A stretch of DNA of 64,000 nucleotides from Ferrimonas sediminum. Lineage in GTDB: Bacteria > Pseudomonadota > Gammaproteobacteria > Enterobacterales > Shewanellaceae. The position numbers and the translations under genes are program-made. Shown here piece after piece: positions 8,953 to 18,753 of this stretch. The DNA is taken from positions 5,270 through 69,269 of the forward strand of contig NZ_FNEM01000016.1 in the NCBI RefSeq assembly GCF_900100175.1, written 5' to 3'. Numbering within the stretch: the stretch's first letter is position 1; each line of letters begins with the position of its first letter. The notes under the pieces were generated by a model. The model was not told the origin of the DNA, did no database searches, and saw only the letters and a list, made by a program, of their open reading frames with translations.

Positions 8953-9873
8953 GTGGATAAAATTTTTATTGATGAAGCGGTCACCGAGCTGCATACCATC
9001 GAAGACATGTTGCGTTGGTCGGTCAGCCGCTTCAATGATGCCGGCATCTATTATGGTCATGGGACCGACAACCCCTGGGATGAAGCGGTGGCGCTGGTGT
9101 TGCATGCCCTGCACCTGCCACTGGAGTTGGGCCACGAAGTTCGCCGGGCCCGCCTGACCAGCAGTGAAAAACAGAAAATCGCCGAAATGGTGATTCGTCG
9201 TGTTCATGAGCGTACCCCGGTGCCCTACCTGACCAACAGCGCCTGGTTTGCCGGCCTGGAATTTTACTGTGATGAGCGGGTGCTGGTACCGCGCTCTCCC
9301 ATTGCCGAGCTGATCGATAAGCAGTTCACCCCCTGGATGTACAACAAGCCGGTTAACCGGATTCTGGATATGTGCACCGGCTCGGGCTGCATCGCCATCG
9401 CCTGTGCCTATGCTTTCCCGGAAGCCGAAGTGGACGCGGTCGACATCAGCGCAGACGCCCTGGATGTGGCGCAGATCAATATTGAACGCCATGGTGCCCT
9501 GCACAGCGTTTTCCCGATTCAGTCCGACTGTTTCGATGCCTTGCCAGGTCAGAAGTATGACCTTATTGTATCCAATCCACCCTATGTGGACAGCGATGAC
9601 ATGTCGGATCTGCCCGAGGAGTTTCACCATGAGCCGGAGTTGGGCCTGGCGTCCGGCGTCGATGGTCTGGATTTGACCCGTCGAATCCTGCGGGAAGCGG
9701 CCGATCATCTGAATGAAAACGGCGTGTTGATTGTTGAGGTAGGCAACTCCTGGGTGGCGTTGGCACAAGAGATGAGCAGCGTGCCCTTTACCTGGCTCGA
9801 GTTTGAAAATGGCGGCGACGGCGTATTTGCCCTGACCCGGGAACAACTGCTGGAGCACCAGAACAGCTTTTAA
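8953..9873 (+). CDS. prmB: 50S ribosomal protein L3 N(5)-glutamine methyltransferase PrmB
   Basis: A 306-residue class I SAM methyltransferase. It has the SAM-binding segment [18 protein letters not shown] and the glutamine/adenine-binding NPPY motif at about residue 207 ([18 protein letters not shown]). The N-terminus after the chosen GTG start ([20 protein letters not shown]) matches known PrmB, and an AGGA ribosome-binding site sits 8 bases before that GTG. An upstream ATG at 8908 would add 15 residues that do not belong to the family. PrmB methylates Gln150 of ribosomal protein L3. It is followed 28 bases later by aroC, probably in one transcript. Confidence 0.94.
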   Translation: MDKIFIDEAVTELHTIEDMLRWSVSRFNDAGIYYGHGTDNPWDEAVALVLHALHLPLELGHEVRRARLTSSEKQKIAEMVIRRVHERTPVPYLTNSAWFAGLEFYCDERVLVPRSPIAELIDKQFTPWMYNKPVNRILDMCTGSGCIAIACAYAFPEAEVDAVDISADALDVAQINIERHGALHSVFPIQSDCFDALPGQKYDLIVSNPPYVDSDDMSDLPEEFHHEPELGLASGVDGLDLTRRILREAADHLNENGVLIVEVGNSWVALAQEMSSVPFTWLEFENGGDGVFALTREQLLEHQNSF

Positions 9874-9901
9874 TTAATGACAAAGGGAGAGCCCCAACGC
9901 G

Positions 9902-11002
9902 ATGGCTGGCAATACAATAGGAAAACTGTTTACCGTAACCACCTATGGTGAAAGTCATGGGTTGGCGTTGGGGGCCATTGTCGATGGCTGCCCTCCGGGA
10001 ATTGAGCTGAGCGAAGCGGATCTGCAACTGGATCTGGATCGCCGTCGCCCGGGCAGCTCCCGCTATACCACCGCTCGCCGGGAAGCCGACGAGGTTAAGA
10101 TTCAGTCCGGCGTGTTTGAAGGCAAGACCACGGGCACCCCCATCGGTCTGGTTATTGAAAACACCGACCAGCGCAGCAAAGATTATTCGGCCATCTCCCA
10201 GGTGTTTCGTCCGGGGCATGCGGATTACACCTACCACCACAAGTACGGCGTTCGCGATTATCGCGGCGGGGGCCGAAGTTCGGCCCGGGAAACTGCCATG
10301 CGGGTTGCCGCCGGCGCCATTGCCAAAAAGTATCTGGCCCAGGCGTACGGCATCGAGGTTCGGGCTTATCTGTCGCAGCTTGGTCCGATTAAGGCGCAGC
10401 AGGTCGACCTGACTGAGGTGGAAAACAACCCGTTCTTCTTCCCGGATGTGACCAAGCTGGATGAGCTGGATCAGTATATGCGGGACCTGAAGAAGCGGGG
10501 TGACTCCATCGGTGCCAAGGTGACCGTGGTGGCCACCGGCGTGCCGGTCGGACTCGGTGAGCCGGTGTTTGACCGGCTAGATGCGGATCTGGCCCATAGC
10601 CTGATGAGCATCAATGCGGTCAAAGCGGTTGCCATCGGCGATGGCTTTGACGTGGTTGAGCAGCAGGGCAGCGAGCACCGGGACGAGATGACGCCGGACG
10701 GCTTTGCCAGTAACCATGCCGGTGGCGTACTGGGGGGGATCAGCAGCGGCCAGCCGGTGATCGCCCACCTGGCTCTGAAGCCGACGTCATCGATCATGGT
10801 GCCGGGCAACAGCATCGACGTCGACGGCAAGGCCACCGAGATGGTGACCAAGGGGCGCCATGATCCCTGCGTCGGCATTCGTGCCGTGCCCATCGCCGAG
10901 GCGATGATGGCGATCACCCTGATGGATCACGCCCTGCGCCAACGCGGCCAGAATGGGGCGGTGACCGTGTCCACTCCGACTCTCTCAATGAACGACCAAT
11001 GA
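9902..11002 (+). CDS. aroC: Chorismate synthase
   Basis: A 366-residue protein with the family signatures GESHG near residue 17, [16 protein letters not shown] near residue 125 and [12 protein letters not shown] near the C-terminus. It makes chorismate from 5-enolpyruvylshikimate-3-phosphate using reduced FMN, the last shikimate-pathway step. Full length for the family. Its stop overlaps the ATG of the next gene (ATGA, 4 bases), indicating translational coupling with the MFS transporter. Confidence 0.97.
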   Translation: MAGNTIGKLFTVTTYGESHGLALGAIVDGCPPGIELSEADLQLDLDRRRPGSSRYTTARREADEVKIQSGVFEGKTTGTPIGLVIENTDQRSKDYSAISQVFRPGHADYTYHHKYGVRDYRGGGRSSARETAMRVAAGAIAKKYLAQAYGIEVRAYLSQLGPIKAQQVDLTEVENNPFFFPDVTKLDELDQYMRDLKKRGDSIGAKVTVVATGVPVGLGEPVFDRLDADLAHSLMSINAVKAVAIGDGFDVVEQQGSEHRDEMTPDGFASNHAGGVLGGISSGQPVIAHLALKPTSSIMVPGNSIDVDGKATEMVTKGRHDPCVGIRAVPIAEAMMAITLMDHALRQRGQNGAVTVSTPTLSMNDQ

Positions 11003-12201
11003 CGCTGAACTTCTGGCAGCCACAGCGACAGCTGTTGGCTGCTAACTACCTGTTTTATTTCGCCATGCAGGGGCTGACTGTGCCCTTCATGGGCATCTAT
11101 CTGGATCTTAGGGGCTTCTCGGCGCCAGAGATTGGCACCCTGATGGCGGCACAGATGACCACCGCCATGGTCTCTCCCTACCTGTGGGCGTCGCTGGCAG
11201 ACTACAGTGGTCGCCGGGCTTCGGTGGCCAAGTTGGGCGTCACACTGGCTTTGGCTGGCTTTGCCGGGCTGTTTATCGCCCAGGGCTTCTGGGAGACGGC
11301 GGCGGCCCTGATGGCATTCAGCTTCAGCTGGAGTGGCATTCTGGCTCAGCTGGAGGTGCTGACCCTCAGCTCTTTGAAACCCCGAACCGAACTCTACAGC
11401 AAGATTCGCAGCTGGGGCAGTGTCGGCTATCTGCTGATGGTGATTGCCGCCGGCTGGGCGTTTGAACGTTGGGATGCGGGCTTGCTGCCGTGGTTGGGGG
11501 TGGCACTGCTGGCGGCGATGATCGGCTTTACCCTGGCCCTGCGCGGTGCGGCCGAACCGCCGCAGCGTCAGTCGGCGGACTGGTCCGGCATTCACTGGTC
11601 CAGAGTCGGGCTGTACCTGGCCTTTGCCTTTAGCCTCAACGCCAGCCACGGTGGCTACTACGGCTTCTACGTGCTGTATCTTCAGACCCTGGGGATCAGC
11701 GAATCGATGGCCGGGGTACTGCTGGCGTGTGGGGTGATGGCGGAAGTGGGGTTGTTTGCCCTGATGCCCAGGCTGCTGCGCCGCATCGCTCTGGATCGTC
11801 TGATGATCCTTTGTGGGGCCCTGGCCCTGCTGCGCTGGTATCTGACGGCACAGATGACCACCGTCGCCGGTCAGTTGCCAGCGCAATTGCTGCACGCCGC
11901 CAGCTTTGCCCTGGCGCATGCCTGCGCCATGCAATTTATTCACCATGAGTTTAAACCGGGCATCCAGGGGCGGATGCAGGCGCTGTACGGCAGCCTGGCC
12001 TTTAGCGGCGGTGGTGCGCTGGGCATCTACCTCAGTGGGCACCTGTGGCAACAGCATCCGGAGCGGGTGTGGCAACTGGCCATGGCACTGTCGATGCTGT
12101 CGCTGCTGATGGCGCTGTTGTCACGAAGCCTGGGTTACAACAAAAGGATTGCCGATGGCCAAGACCATGACCCGCAACCCTGCGCGGAGCCCGCAGCTTA
12201 G
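10999..12201 (+). CDS. MFS transporter, HcaT/phenylpropionate-permease-like (copy 1)
   Basis: A 400-residue polytopic membrane protein with about twelve hydrophobic segments and an MFS loop motif between the second and third segments ([16 protein letters not shown]). The N-terminus ([26 protein letters not shown]) and the RSWGSVGYL and EVGLFALMP segments resemble the nucleoside:H+ symporter/HcaT (3-phenylpropionate) group; the substrate is not known. It is translationally coupled to aroC and followed 28 bases later by a close paralogue. The coupling to aroC raises, but does not prove, a link to aromatic compounds. Confidence 0.85.
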   Translation: MTLNFWQPQRQLLAANYLFYFAMQGLTVPFMGIYLDLRGFSAPEIGTLMAAQMTTAMVSPYLWASLADYSGRRASVAKLGVTLALAGFAGLFIAQGFWETAAALMAFSFSWSGILAQLEVLTLSSLKPRTELYSKIRSWGSVGYLLMVIAAGWAFERWDAGLLPWLGVALLAAMIGFTLALRGAAEPPQRQSADWSGIHWSRVGLYLAFAFSLNASHGGYYGFYVLYLQTLGISESMAGVLLACGVMAEVGLFALMPRLLRRIALDRLMILCGALALLRWYLTAQMTTVAGQLPAQLLHAASFALAHACAMQFIHHEFKPGIQGRMQALYGSLAFSGGGALGIYLSGHLWQQHPERVWQLAMALSMLSLLMALLSRSLGYNKRIADGQDHDPQPCAEPAA

Positions 12202-12229
12202 TCTCTGCTTGGGCTGTGTGGCTTAAAGA

Positions 12230-13408
12230 ATGACGAACGACGGATTTTGGCAGCCCCAGCGCCGACTCCTGGCGGCCAACTACCTGTTTTATTTTGCCAT
12301 GCAGGCGCTTACTGTGCCCTTTATGGCGGTATTTCTGAAGCTCAGAGGTTTCTCCGCTCCCGATATCGGCACCCTGATGGCGGCGCAGATGGCTATCGCC
12401 ATGATTGCCCCTTATTGGTGGGCCTCACTGGCCGATCGATACGGTCGACGCACCCTGATGACCAAGTTGGGGGTGGCGTTGTCACTGCTGGGGGTTGCCG
12501 GCCTGCTTCTCGCCGAAGGGTTCTGGCCCACCGCTGCCGCCCTGCTGTTGTTTGGTTTCAGCTGGAGCGGCATCCTGGCCCAGCTGGAGGTGTTGACCCT
12601 CAGTGCCCTTCGCCCCCATGTTGAGCGTTACAGCCGGATTAGGACCTGGGGAAGTGTGGGTTTTCTGGTGATGGTGGTGCTGGCGGGCTGGCTGTTCGAG
12701 CGCTGGAGTGTCGTCCTGATGCCCTGGGTCGGGTGTGGACTTCTGCTGGTGATGCTGGTCTTTTCCCTGCCGCTCAGGTGCGTTGAGGAGGCCTCTCACC
12801 GAGTCCTGGCCGAAAGCTGGAGCGGTATTAACTGGCTTAGGGTCGGCACTTTTGTGCTGTTTGCCTTCTGCCTTAATGCCAGCCACGGCGCCTTTTTCGG
12901 GTTCTATGTACTCTACCTGCAATCGCTGGGGATCAGCGAAGGGGTGGCGGGTGTGCTGGTGGCTTCCGGGGTGGTCGCGGAGGTGGCGCTGTTCGCCCTG
13001 ACACCAAGGCTGCTCAGGCGGGTGTCACTGGAGTGGCTGATGATCGCCTGTGGTATGCTGGCGTTGGTGCGCTGGTACCTGACCGCCGAGATGACCTCTC
13101 CCTGGGGCCAATTACCCGCCAACCTGCTGCATGCGGCCAGCTTTTCCCTGGCCCATGTCTGTGCCATGCAGTTTATTCACCATGAGTTCCGCCCCGGTAT
13201 TCAGGGGCGGGTGCAGGCGCTCTATCGCAGCCTGTCGTTCAGCGGTGGCAGTGCTTTGGGGGTCTATTTCAGCGGCCAGCTGTGGCAGCGCCACCCGGAG
13301 CAGATCTGGTGGCTGGCCATGGGCCTGGCAACGGTGGCTCTGCTGGTTGCGCTGGGGTTTAAGGGATTGCACGACAACAAGAGGATGGAATCGCGAGGTG
13401 ACCATTAA
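12230..13408 (+). CDS. MFS transporter, HcaT-like (copy 2, tandem paralogue)
   Basis: A 392-residue membrane protein that aligns with the preceding gene over its whole length: [80 protein letters not shown] and [15 protein letters not shown]. The pair therefore arose by tandem duplication and has since diverged. Same family and same uncertainty about substrate. The 3' end overlaps the GTG start of epmC by 11 bases, so the run aroC-MFS-MFS-epmC is tightly coupled. Confidence 0.85.
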   Translation: MTNDGFWQPQRRLLAANYLFYFAMQALTVPFMAVFLKLRGFSAPDIGTLMAAQMAIAMIAPYWWASLADRYGRRTLMTKLGVALSLLGVAGLLLAEGFWPTAAALLLFGFSWSGILAQLEVLTLSALRPHVERYSRIRTWGSVGFLVMVVLAGWLFERWSVVLMPWVGCGLLLVMLVFSLPLRCVEEASHRVLAESWSGINWLRVGTFVLFAFCLNASHGAFFGFYVLYLQSLGISEGVAGVLVASGVVAEVALFALTPRLLRRVSLEWLMIACGMLALVRWYLTAEMTSPWGQLPANLLHAASFSLAHVCAMQFIHHEFRPGIQGRVQALYRSLSFSGGSALGVYFSGQLWQRHPEQIWWLAMGLATVALLVALGFKGLHDNKRMESRGDH

Positions 13409-13925
13409 TCAGAATCAGGCCCTGATTCGGCTGTTTAATCGAGGCCTGGGTAAACAGTTTCGCACCCGGCTTATCGATCTGGGGAGTGAACCCCTCTACC
13501 TGCCCGCCGATGCGCAGTGTCCTTTCCATCGCATCTACTTTGCTCATGGTTTCTTCTCAAGTGCCCTCCATGAGCTGGCACACTGGACCCTGGCGGGGAA
13601 AGCGCGCCGACAACGGCTGGATTACGGCTACTGGTATCACCCCGATGGCCGTGATGCGCAACAACAGGCGGAGTTTGAGCGGGTGGAGGTGAAGCCTCAG
13701 GCGATCGAGTGGGCCCTGCATCAGGCCGCGGCGATGCCGTTCAATGTCAGTGTCGACAACCTGGGGGGCATAGAGGTGGATCGCCGGGCCTTCCAGCTTA
13801 GGGTGCAGGCGCAGGTGCGCTGCTATCTGGTCCAGGGGTTTCCCCCCAGGGCCGCGGCGTTGATCGAGGACGTTCGTCGTCACTACCGCACACCGGTACT
13901 GACATCACAGCAGTTTGAGTTTTGA
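13398..13925 (+). CDS. epmC: Elongation factor P hydroxylase EpmC (YfcM)
   Basis: A 175-residue protein closely resembling E. coli YfcM/EpmC: PLYLPADAQCPFHRIYFAHG, SSALHELAHWTLAGKARR, YGYWYHPDGRDAQQQAEFE, VEVKPQAIEW and MPFNVSVDNLGG. The HELAHW segment supplies candidate iron ligands. EpmC hydroxylates the beta-lysyl-lysine of EF-P after EpmA and EpmB have acted. I set the start at the GTG at 13398, where the matching region begins; the open frame upstream lies inside the MFS gene and is a shadow. Confidence 0.92.
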   Translation: MTINQNQALIRLFNRGLGKQFRTRLIDLGSEPLYLPADAQCPFHRIYFAHGFFSSALHELAHWTLAGKARRQRLDYGYWYHPDGRDAQQQAEFERVEVKPQAIEWALHQAAAMPFNVSVDNLGGIEVDRRAFQLRVQAQVRCYLVQGFPPRAAALIEDVRRHYRTPVLTSQQFEF

Positions 13926-13932
13926 GGCAAGG

Positions 13933-15045
13933 ATGAACCGACCATTTCGACTTGGGGTCATTATCAACCCCCTGGCCGGCCTGGGGGGCAGTGTCGCCCT
14001 GAAAGGCAGTGACAACGTGGCCCAACAGGCGCTGGCGCTGGGCGCTGAACCTAAGGCCCAGCAGCGGATGGCCACTGCGTTGAGTGCTTGCCAATCACAG
14101 TGGCCGCTCATCGACTGGTTCAGCGCCGGCGGCGCCATGGGGGCCGATCTGCTGACCGGGCTGGGGATTGACCATCACTGCCTGTATCACAGTACCGGTG
14201 ACAGCGATGCCACCGATACTCAAGCTGCCGCCCGGGCGCTGGTGGAGCATGGCGTCGACCTGCTGCTGTTTGCCGGTGGCGACGGTACCGCCCGGGACAT
14301 CTGTTCGGTGGTGGGGGAGCGGCAGCCGGTGCTGGGCGTGCCGGCGGGGGTGAAGATTCACTCCGGTGTCTACGGTATCACCCCCAAAGCCAGCGGCGAG
14401 GTGGTGGCCATGATGGCCCGTGGCGAGCTGGTGAGCACCATGATGGCCGAGGTGCGTGATATCGATGAAGCGGCGTTTCGTCAGGGGCGGGTGCAGGCCC
14501 GTCACTATGGTGAGATGCGGATTCCCGAAGCGCTGCAGTTTGTCCAGGCGGTGAAAATGGGCGGTGTCGAGGTGGACGAACTGGTGCTCGATGACATCTG
14601 CGCCGATCTGCAGGAGCGCATGGAAGAGGGGGGCCAGTTTGTGATGGGCTCCGGGTCCACCGTGGCCGCCGCCATGGCGATGCAGGGGCTGGACAACACC
14701 CTGCTCGGGGTCGATGTAGTGCGCGACGGCCAGGTTGTGGGGCGGGATTTGACGGCCGCTCAGCTACTTGAGTTGGTTACTGAAGTGCCCTCCCGGTTGG
14801 TGGTCACCCTGATAGGGGGCCAGGGCCATCTGTTTGGCCGGGGCAACCAGCAACTCAGCCCCGAGGTGATTCGTGCCATCGGTGGCGACAATATCCTTAT
14901 TCTGGCCACCAAGTCGAAGCTGAAAGCACTTGAGGGAAGGCCGATGATCGCAGATACTGGCGACCCTGAGCTGGATGCTCAGCTGGCCGGGTGGTATCCC
15001 ATCATCACCGGCTTTCACGATGAAGTACTGTACCGGTTAACGTAG
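13933..15045 (+). CDS. ATP-NAD kinase/AcoX-type family protein
   Basis: A 370-residue protein with the NAD-kinase-type signature GGDGTARD at about residues 114-121 and the phosphate-binding start IINPLAGLGG. Proteins of this type (COG3199) belong to the ATP-NAD kinase superfamily and are longer than NadK; their substrate is generally unproven. The ATG at 13933 has a GAGG site 5 bases upstream and is preferred to a TTG at 13915 that overlaps epmC. It ends 10 bases before yfcL, so it sits in the epmC-yfcL operon, where E. coli has no such gene. Confidence 0.8.
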   Translation: MNRPFRLGVIINPLAGLGGSVALKGSDNVAQQALALGAEPKAQQRMATALSACQSQWPLIDWFSAGGAMGADLLTGLGIDHHCLYHSTGDSDATDTQAAARALVEHGVDLLLFAGGDGTARDICSVVGERQPVLGVPAGVKIHSGVYGITPKASGEVVAMMARGELVSTMMAEVRDIDEAAFRQGRVQARHYGEMRIPEALQFVQAVKMGGVEVDELVLDDICADLQERMEEGGQFVMGSGSTVAAAMAMQGLDNTLLGVDVVRDGQVVGRDLTAAQLLELVTEVPSRLVVTLIGGQGHLFGRGNQQLSPEVIRAIGGDNILILATKSKLKALEGRPMIADTGDPELDAQLAGWYPIITGFHDEVLYRLT

Positions 15046-15055
15046 GATAGGGTGA

Positions 15056-15334
15056 ATGTTAGACAGGTTAGAACAACAGGCCGACCAGTGGATGACCGAA
15101 ATGGTCGAGCAGGGCACGGACGACCAGGTGTTTGCCAGCGGCTACCTGCAGGGGCATCTGGCGCTGAGCCTCAATGAGCTGGATGAACAGCAGCCGCACC
15201 TGCTGAGCCTGTTGTCCGAAGACATGGATAAGCGCATCAGCGCCGCCAGCAGTGAATTGGCACCGGACGATCTGAACCTGGTGCGCCAGGCCTGGCTTCA
15301 GCTGCTGCATCGGTTGCAGCAACTCGTAAACTGA
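15056..15334 (+). CDS. yfcL: YfcL family protein
   Basis: A 92-residue acidic helical protein resembling E. coli YfcL: TDDQVFASGYLQGHLALSLNELDE in the first half and a C-terminal helix LNLVRQAWLQLLHRLQQ. Function unknown. The position between epmC and mnmC is the same as in E. coli, which supports the name. It ends immediately before a bidirectional terminator shared with mnmC. Confidence 0.88.
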   Translation: MLDRLEQQADQWMTEMVEQGTDDQVFASGYLQGHLALSLNELDEQQPHLLSLLSEDMDKRISAASSELAPDDLNLVRQAWLQLLHRLQQLVN

Positions 15335-15362
15335 AAAAAGGAGGCCGGCGCCTCCTTTTTTT
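15334..15362. terminator. Bidirectional terminator between yfcL and mnmC
   Basis: AAAAAAGGAGGC, CG, GCCTCCTTTTTTT: a GC-rich stem with A-run and T-run flanks, able to stop both the yfcL transcript (plus) and the mnmC transcript (minus). It overlaps the mnmC stop codon. Confidence 0.85.
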
Positions 15363-17328
15363 ATTCTGGCACCCGGTGGCCTTTTTTCAGTCGCCGCAGC
15401 CAGAAGCGGTCCGGTACAATCCGCGCAAGCAGTGCCTGGTCGACAGGCCTGGGTTCGGCGCACAGGCTTGAGACGACGGATTCGGCCATTAGCGCGGCAC
15501 TGCACAGGCCTCGCGAACCCAGTCCGGCCAGCAGGTGCAATCCCGGTAGGGTAGGCAGAGGCTGCCCCCGCAGCTGGGACTGCTGGTCGATGATTTTCGG
15601 CCAGTCAGGTACCGGCCCGGCCAAAGGAAAGTGATCCCGCACCGAACCGCGAACGGCGGCACGGCCACTGTCGTCAAAGGTCAACTCCTCGACCCAGCCA
15701 CACTGGCCAAAGCTGGTGTGCATTCGCTGGCGAATCTCCGTCACATCCTGCTGCTGCCAACGGGCATCGCTGCTGCGTTTCACGAAACTGGCGCCGCTGG
15801 TCAGGCGCCCGTCCAGCTGCGGGATCAGGTATCCATCGGCACACAGCACCGTTTTCAGGCGATTCAACGTCGGGGTGGTGTTGGGAGCGCTAATCTGGCC
15901 CCGAACCGCCTGGATGGGCAGGGGCTCAGTCTGTGCCAGCAGGTGGCTCTGGTGCCCCATGGCGACCACCACCTGGGCATGGCGGGCCTGGCGACCGTGC
16001 TGAAAATCCAGTTGCCAGCCGTTGTCGCTGGCCGTCAGCGACGTCAGTTGGTGGTCATAGTAGCATTGCAGTTGTCCCAGCTCGCCGGCCTGCTGCAGCA
16101 GGGCCGGAATCAGCTGATTTGGTGCCACCCAGCCGCCGAAGGGGAAGAACAATCCGCCCCGATCCAGCGGCAAGTCGGCGATGTGGCTGGCCTGTTGGCG
16201 GTCGATGCCATGCACCAACTCCGGCGGGAACCCCGCCGCGGCCACCTTAGCCAACTTGGTCTGATCTTTGTCGTTCTGGCTTAACTGGACCACGCCGCAC
16301 CAGTCGTGGTCGATGGCGTGCCCGGCGGCCACGGCGCGGTTGAGGCGCTGACGGCTGAGCAGGAAGCCCTGTTGGTACAGCTGGCTCAGTCCATCTTCGG
16401 CCAGGTTCATCAACGGGTAGATGGCCCCCTGACGATTGCCCGAGGCGCCATCGGCACTGGCCTGTCCCTGGCTGTACAGGGTGACCCGTATGCCCCTCTG
16501 TACCAGGCTGAGGGCCAGGTGCGCCGCCGCCACGCCGGCACCGACGATCGCCACCTCGGTGACGGTTTCGGCGATCGGTTTGGCGTCCAGTAACCGGCCG
16601 CTGATCATCTCCCGTTTGACGCCGTAGCCGTGATCCTTGGTGACGGAAAAACCGGCGTGCTCCAGTCCGCGGCGAACGTGCCCGGCTGCGGTAAAGGTGG
16701 CGTAGGTGGCCTGGTTGCGGCTCAGCCTGGCCATCTGGGTGTAGAGTTCAGGCTGCCACATGGTGGGATTTTTGCTCGGCGTGAAACCATCGAGGAACCA
16801 GACATCGAACAGGCCGCTGTCGTCGGATACCATGGTGGGTAGAATTTCGTTGACGTCACCCAGCCACAGATCCACCACCACTTCACCCTGGTCAAACTCC
16901 ATGCGGTGGCAGCCGCCTATCGGGGCGGGGTAGGCCTGCTGCAGTTGCCGGGTCTGGTGGCTCAGTTGTGGCCAGTATCTGTGGGCCCGGCGCAGGTCGG
17001 CGTCGCTGACAGGGTGTTTTTCCATGCTGACAAAATGCAGCCGCTGACAGCGGGCGTCAGGATGATCCTGGCGGAACTGACGAAACGCCTGCCACAGCAG
17101 GCACAGGTTCAGTCCGGTACCAAAGCCGGTTTCCGCCACCACCAGAGTTGAGTGGGGGTGGGCTATAAATCTTTCTGGAAACCCGTTATGTTTCAAGAAC
17201 ACATACTGAGTTTCGTCGATGCCGTCTACGGTGGAGAAGTACACATCGTCGTAGTCGACCGATACCGGAGTGTCGGAATCGCGCCAATCCAGTTTGGCGG
17301 GAAGGATGGGAGTCACGCTGGGTCTCAC
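15361..17328 (-). CDS. mnmC: Bifunctional tRNA wobble-uridine modification enzyme MnmC
   Basis: About 655 residues with two fused enzymes. The N-terminal methyltransferase has DYDDVYFST and the SAM loop VAETGFGTGLNLCLLW near residue 65. The C-terminal FAD oxidase has the Rossmann motif VAIVGAGVAAAHLALSL near residue 258 and the terminal GLGSRGLCSAALMAE. It converts cmnm5(s2)U34 to nm5 and then mnm5(s2)U in tRNAs for Lys, Glu, Gln, Arg and others. The start is uncertain: an ATG is absent at the right place. I chose the GTG at 17328, with a weak AAGAG site upstream; a GTG at 17316 or a TTG at 17385 (674 residues) are possible. Divergent from fabB. Confidence 0.93.
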   Translation of the reverse strand: MRPSVTPILPAKLDWRDSDTPVSVDYDDVYFSTVDGIDETQYVFLKHNGFPERFIAHPHSTLVVAETGFGTGLNLCLLWQAFRQFRQDHPDARCQRLHFVSMEKHPVSDADLRRAHRYWPQLSHQTRQLQQAYPAPIGGCHRMEFDQGEVVVDLWLGDVNEILPTMVSDDSGLFDVWFLDGFTPSKNPTMWQPELYTQMARLSRNQATYATFTAAGHVRRGLEHAGFSVTKDHGYGVKREMISGRLLDAKPIAETVTEVAIVGAGVAAAHLALSLVQRGIRVTLYSQGQASADGASGNRQGAIYPLMNLAEDGLSQLYQQGFLLSRQRLNRAVAAGHAIDHDWCGVVQLSQNDKDQTKLAKVAAAGFPPELVHGIDRQQASHIADLPLDRGGLFFPFGGWVAPNQLIPALLQQAGELGQLQCYYDHQLTSLTASDNGWQLDFQHGRQARHAQVVVAMGHQSHLLAQTEPLPIQAVRGQISAPNTTPTLNRLKTVLCADGYLIPQLDGRLTSGASFVKRSSDARWQQQDVTEIRQRMHTSFGQCGWVEELTFDDSGRAAVRGSVRDHFPLAGPVPDWPKIIDQQSQLRGQPLPTLPGLHLLAGLGSRGLCSAALMAESVVSSLCAEPRPVDQALLARIVPDRFWLRRLKKGHRVPE

Positions 17329-17363
17329 TGTCGCTCTTTTGTCGCCATTGTAACGCTGTAAAG

Positions 17364-17402
17364 GGAAAGCCGACCAGTTTCGCAAACAAAACAGGCTAAG
17401 AT
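17364..17402. promoter_or_regulatory. FadR-like box and -10 element upstream of fabB
   Basis: On the minus strand 17379-17364 reads AACTGGTCGGCTTTCC, whose first ten bases match the strong half of known FadR operators. A TAAGAT -10 candidate follows at 17397-17402, which would place the box centre near -38. In E. coli FadR activates fabA and fabB from about this position. The second half of the operator is weak, so this is a candidate only. Confidence 0.4.
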
Positions 17403-17438
17403 GGCGTCAGTTTAACGGATCTTCATACACAGGAAAAA

Positions 17439-18656
17439 ATGATGAAGCGAGCTGTAATTACCGGACTGGGTATTGTTTCCAGTATTGGCAATAACGCCGA
17501 AGAAGTAACGGCAGCCCTGAAGGCCGGCAAAAGTGGCCTGAGCTATTCAGATCAGTTTGAAGAGCTGGGGCTTCGTAGTCGCGTCTGGGGCGATCTGAAG
17601 ATCGACCCGGCTGAGCACATCGATCGCAAGAAGTTGCGCTTTATGGGTGATGCGGCGGCTTACGCCTATATCGCAATGGAAGAGGCGATTAAAGACGCCG
17701 ATCTTCCAGAAGACCAGGTCAGCAACCTGCGCACCGGCATTGTTGCCGGGTGTGGCGGTGCGTCCTCCCTGAACCAGGTGCAGGCAGCCGATACCTTGCG
17801 TAGCAAAGGCGTGCGCCGTGTGGGCCCTTATCTGGTGCCACGGATCATGTCTTCTACCGCCTCTGCCTGTCTGGCGACCCCCTTTAAGATCAAGGGCATC
17901 AACTACTCAATCAGCTCCGCTTGTGCCACCAGTGCCCACTGTATTGGCCATGCCGTTGAGCAGATTCAGCTGGGTAAGCAGGACATCGTGTTTGCCGGTG
18001 GCTCCGAGGAGCTGCACTGGACTCTGGCGATGGGCTTTGATGGCATGGGCGCGCTGTCCACCAAGTACAACGATGATCCCACCAAGGCGTCCCGCACCTA
18101 CGATGCCGATCGAGATGGTTTTGTAATCTCCGGCGGCGGCGGCATGGTGGTGGTGGAAGAGCTGGAACACGCTCTGGCCCGTGGCGCCAAGATCTACGCC
18201 GAGATCGTGGGTTACGGTGCCAACTCCGATGGCTACGATATGGTTGCCCCCAGCGGTGAAGGTGCAGTGCGTTGCATGAAGCTGGCGCTGGAGCAGGCCG
18301 GTGGCGACATCGACTACATCAATACTCATGGTACCAGTACGCCGGTCGGCGATACCCGTGAACTGGGTGCCATTCAGGAGGTGTTCGGTAACAAGAGCCC
18401 GGCCATCAGTGCCACTAAGGCGATGACCGGCCATGCTTTGGGAGCCGCCGGTGTGCATGAAGCCATCTACAGCCTGCTGATGATGGAGAACGGCTTTGTG
18501 GCGCCCAGCATCAACGTCGACAACCTTGATGACGATGCTAAAGGCCTGAACATCGTCACCGAGACTCAGGAGCGCGAGCTGAACACCGTCATGAGCAACA
18601 GCTTTGGCTTTGGTGGCACCAACGCCACGCTGATCATGCGTAAGTACCAGGGTTAA
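17439..18656 (+). CDS. fabB: 3-oxoacyl-[acyl-carrier-protein] synthase I FabB
   Basis: A 405-residue condensing enzyme. The nucleophile is Cys in SSACATSAH near residue 162, with the two histidines in [11 protein letters not shown] and [14 protein letters not shown]. The end ([17 protein letters not shown]) is typical. It elongates acyl-ACP and is needed for unsaturated fatty acid synthesis. Two ATGs lie in tandem (17439, 17442); the AGGA upstream fits the first, while the family usually starts [10 protein letters not shown] from the second. It stands alone between mnmC and a terminator. Confidence 0.96.
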   Translation: MMKRAVITGLGIVSSIGNNAEEVTAALKAGKSGLSYSDQFEELGLRSRVWGDLKIDPAEHIDRKKLRFMGDAAAYAYIAMEEAIKDADLPEDQVSNLRTGIVAGCGGASSLNQVQAADTLRSKGVRRVGPYLVPRIMSSTASACLATPFKIKGINYSISSACATSAHCIGHAVEQIQLGKQDIVFAGGSEELHWTLAMGFDGMGALSTKYNDDPTKASRTYDADRDGFVISGGGGMVVVEELEHALARGAKIYAEIVGYGANSDGYDMVAPSGEGAVRCMKLALEQAGGDIDYINTHGTSTPVGDTRELGAIQEVFGNKSPAISATKAMTGHALGAAGVHEAIYSLLMMENGFVAPSINVDNLDDDAKGLNIVTETQERELNTVMSNSFGFGGTNATLIMRKYQG

Positions 18657-18679
18657 GCGTCCATAACCCTGTAAACTCC

Positions 18680-18714
18680 AGAGCCGGGATACTGCGTCCC
18701 GGCTCTGCTTTTGT
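18680..18714 (+). terminator. fabB terminator
   Basis: A perfect 10-bp stem AGAGCCGGGA / TCCCGGCTCT with a 7-base loop, followed by gcttttgtt, 24 bases after the fabB stop. Confidence 0.85.
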
Positions 18715-18753
18715 TACACTCCCCCTCCTGTTACCGCAACTCCCCCTACCCCG

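Noticed and set aside
10927-12075. Minus-strand frame of 382 codons opposite the first MFS gene
   Set aside because: Gln/His/Pro-rich shadow without start signals; the plus-strand transporter is clear.
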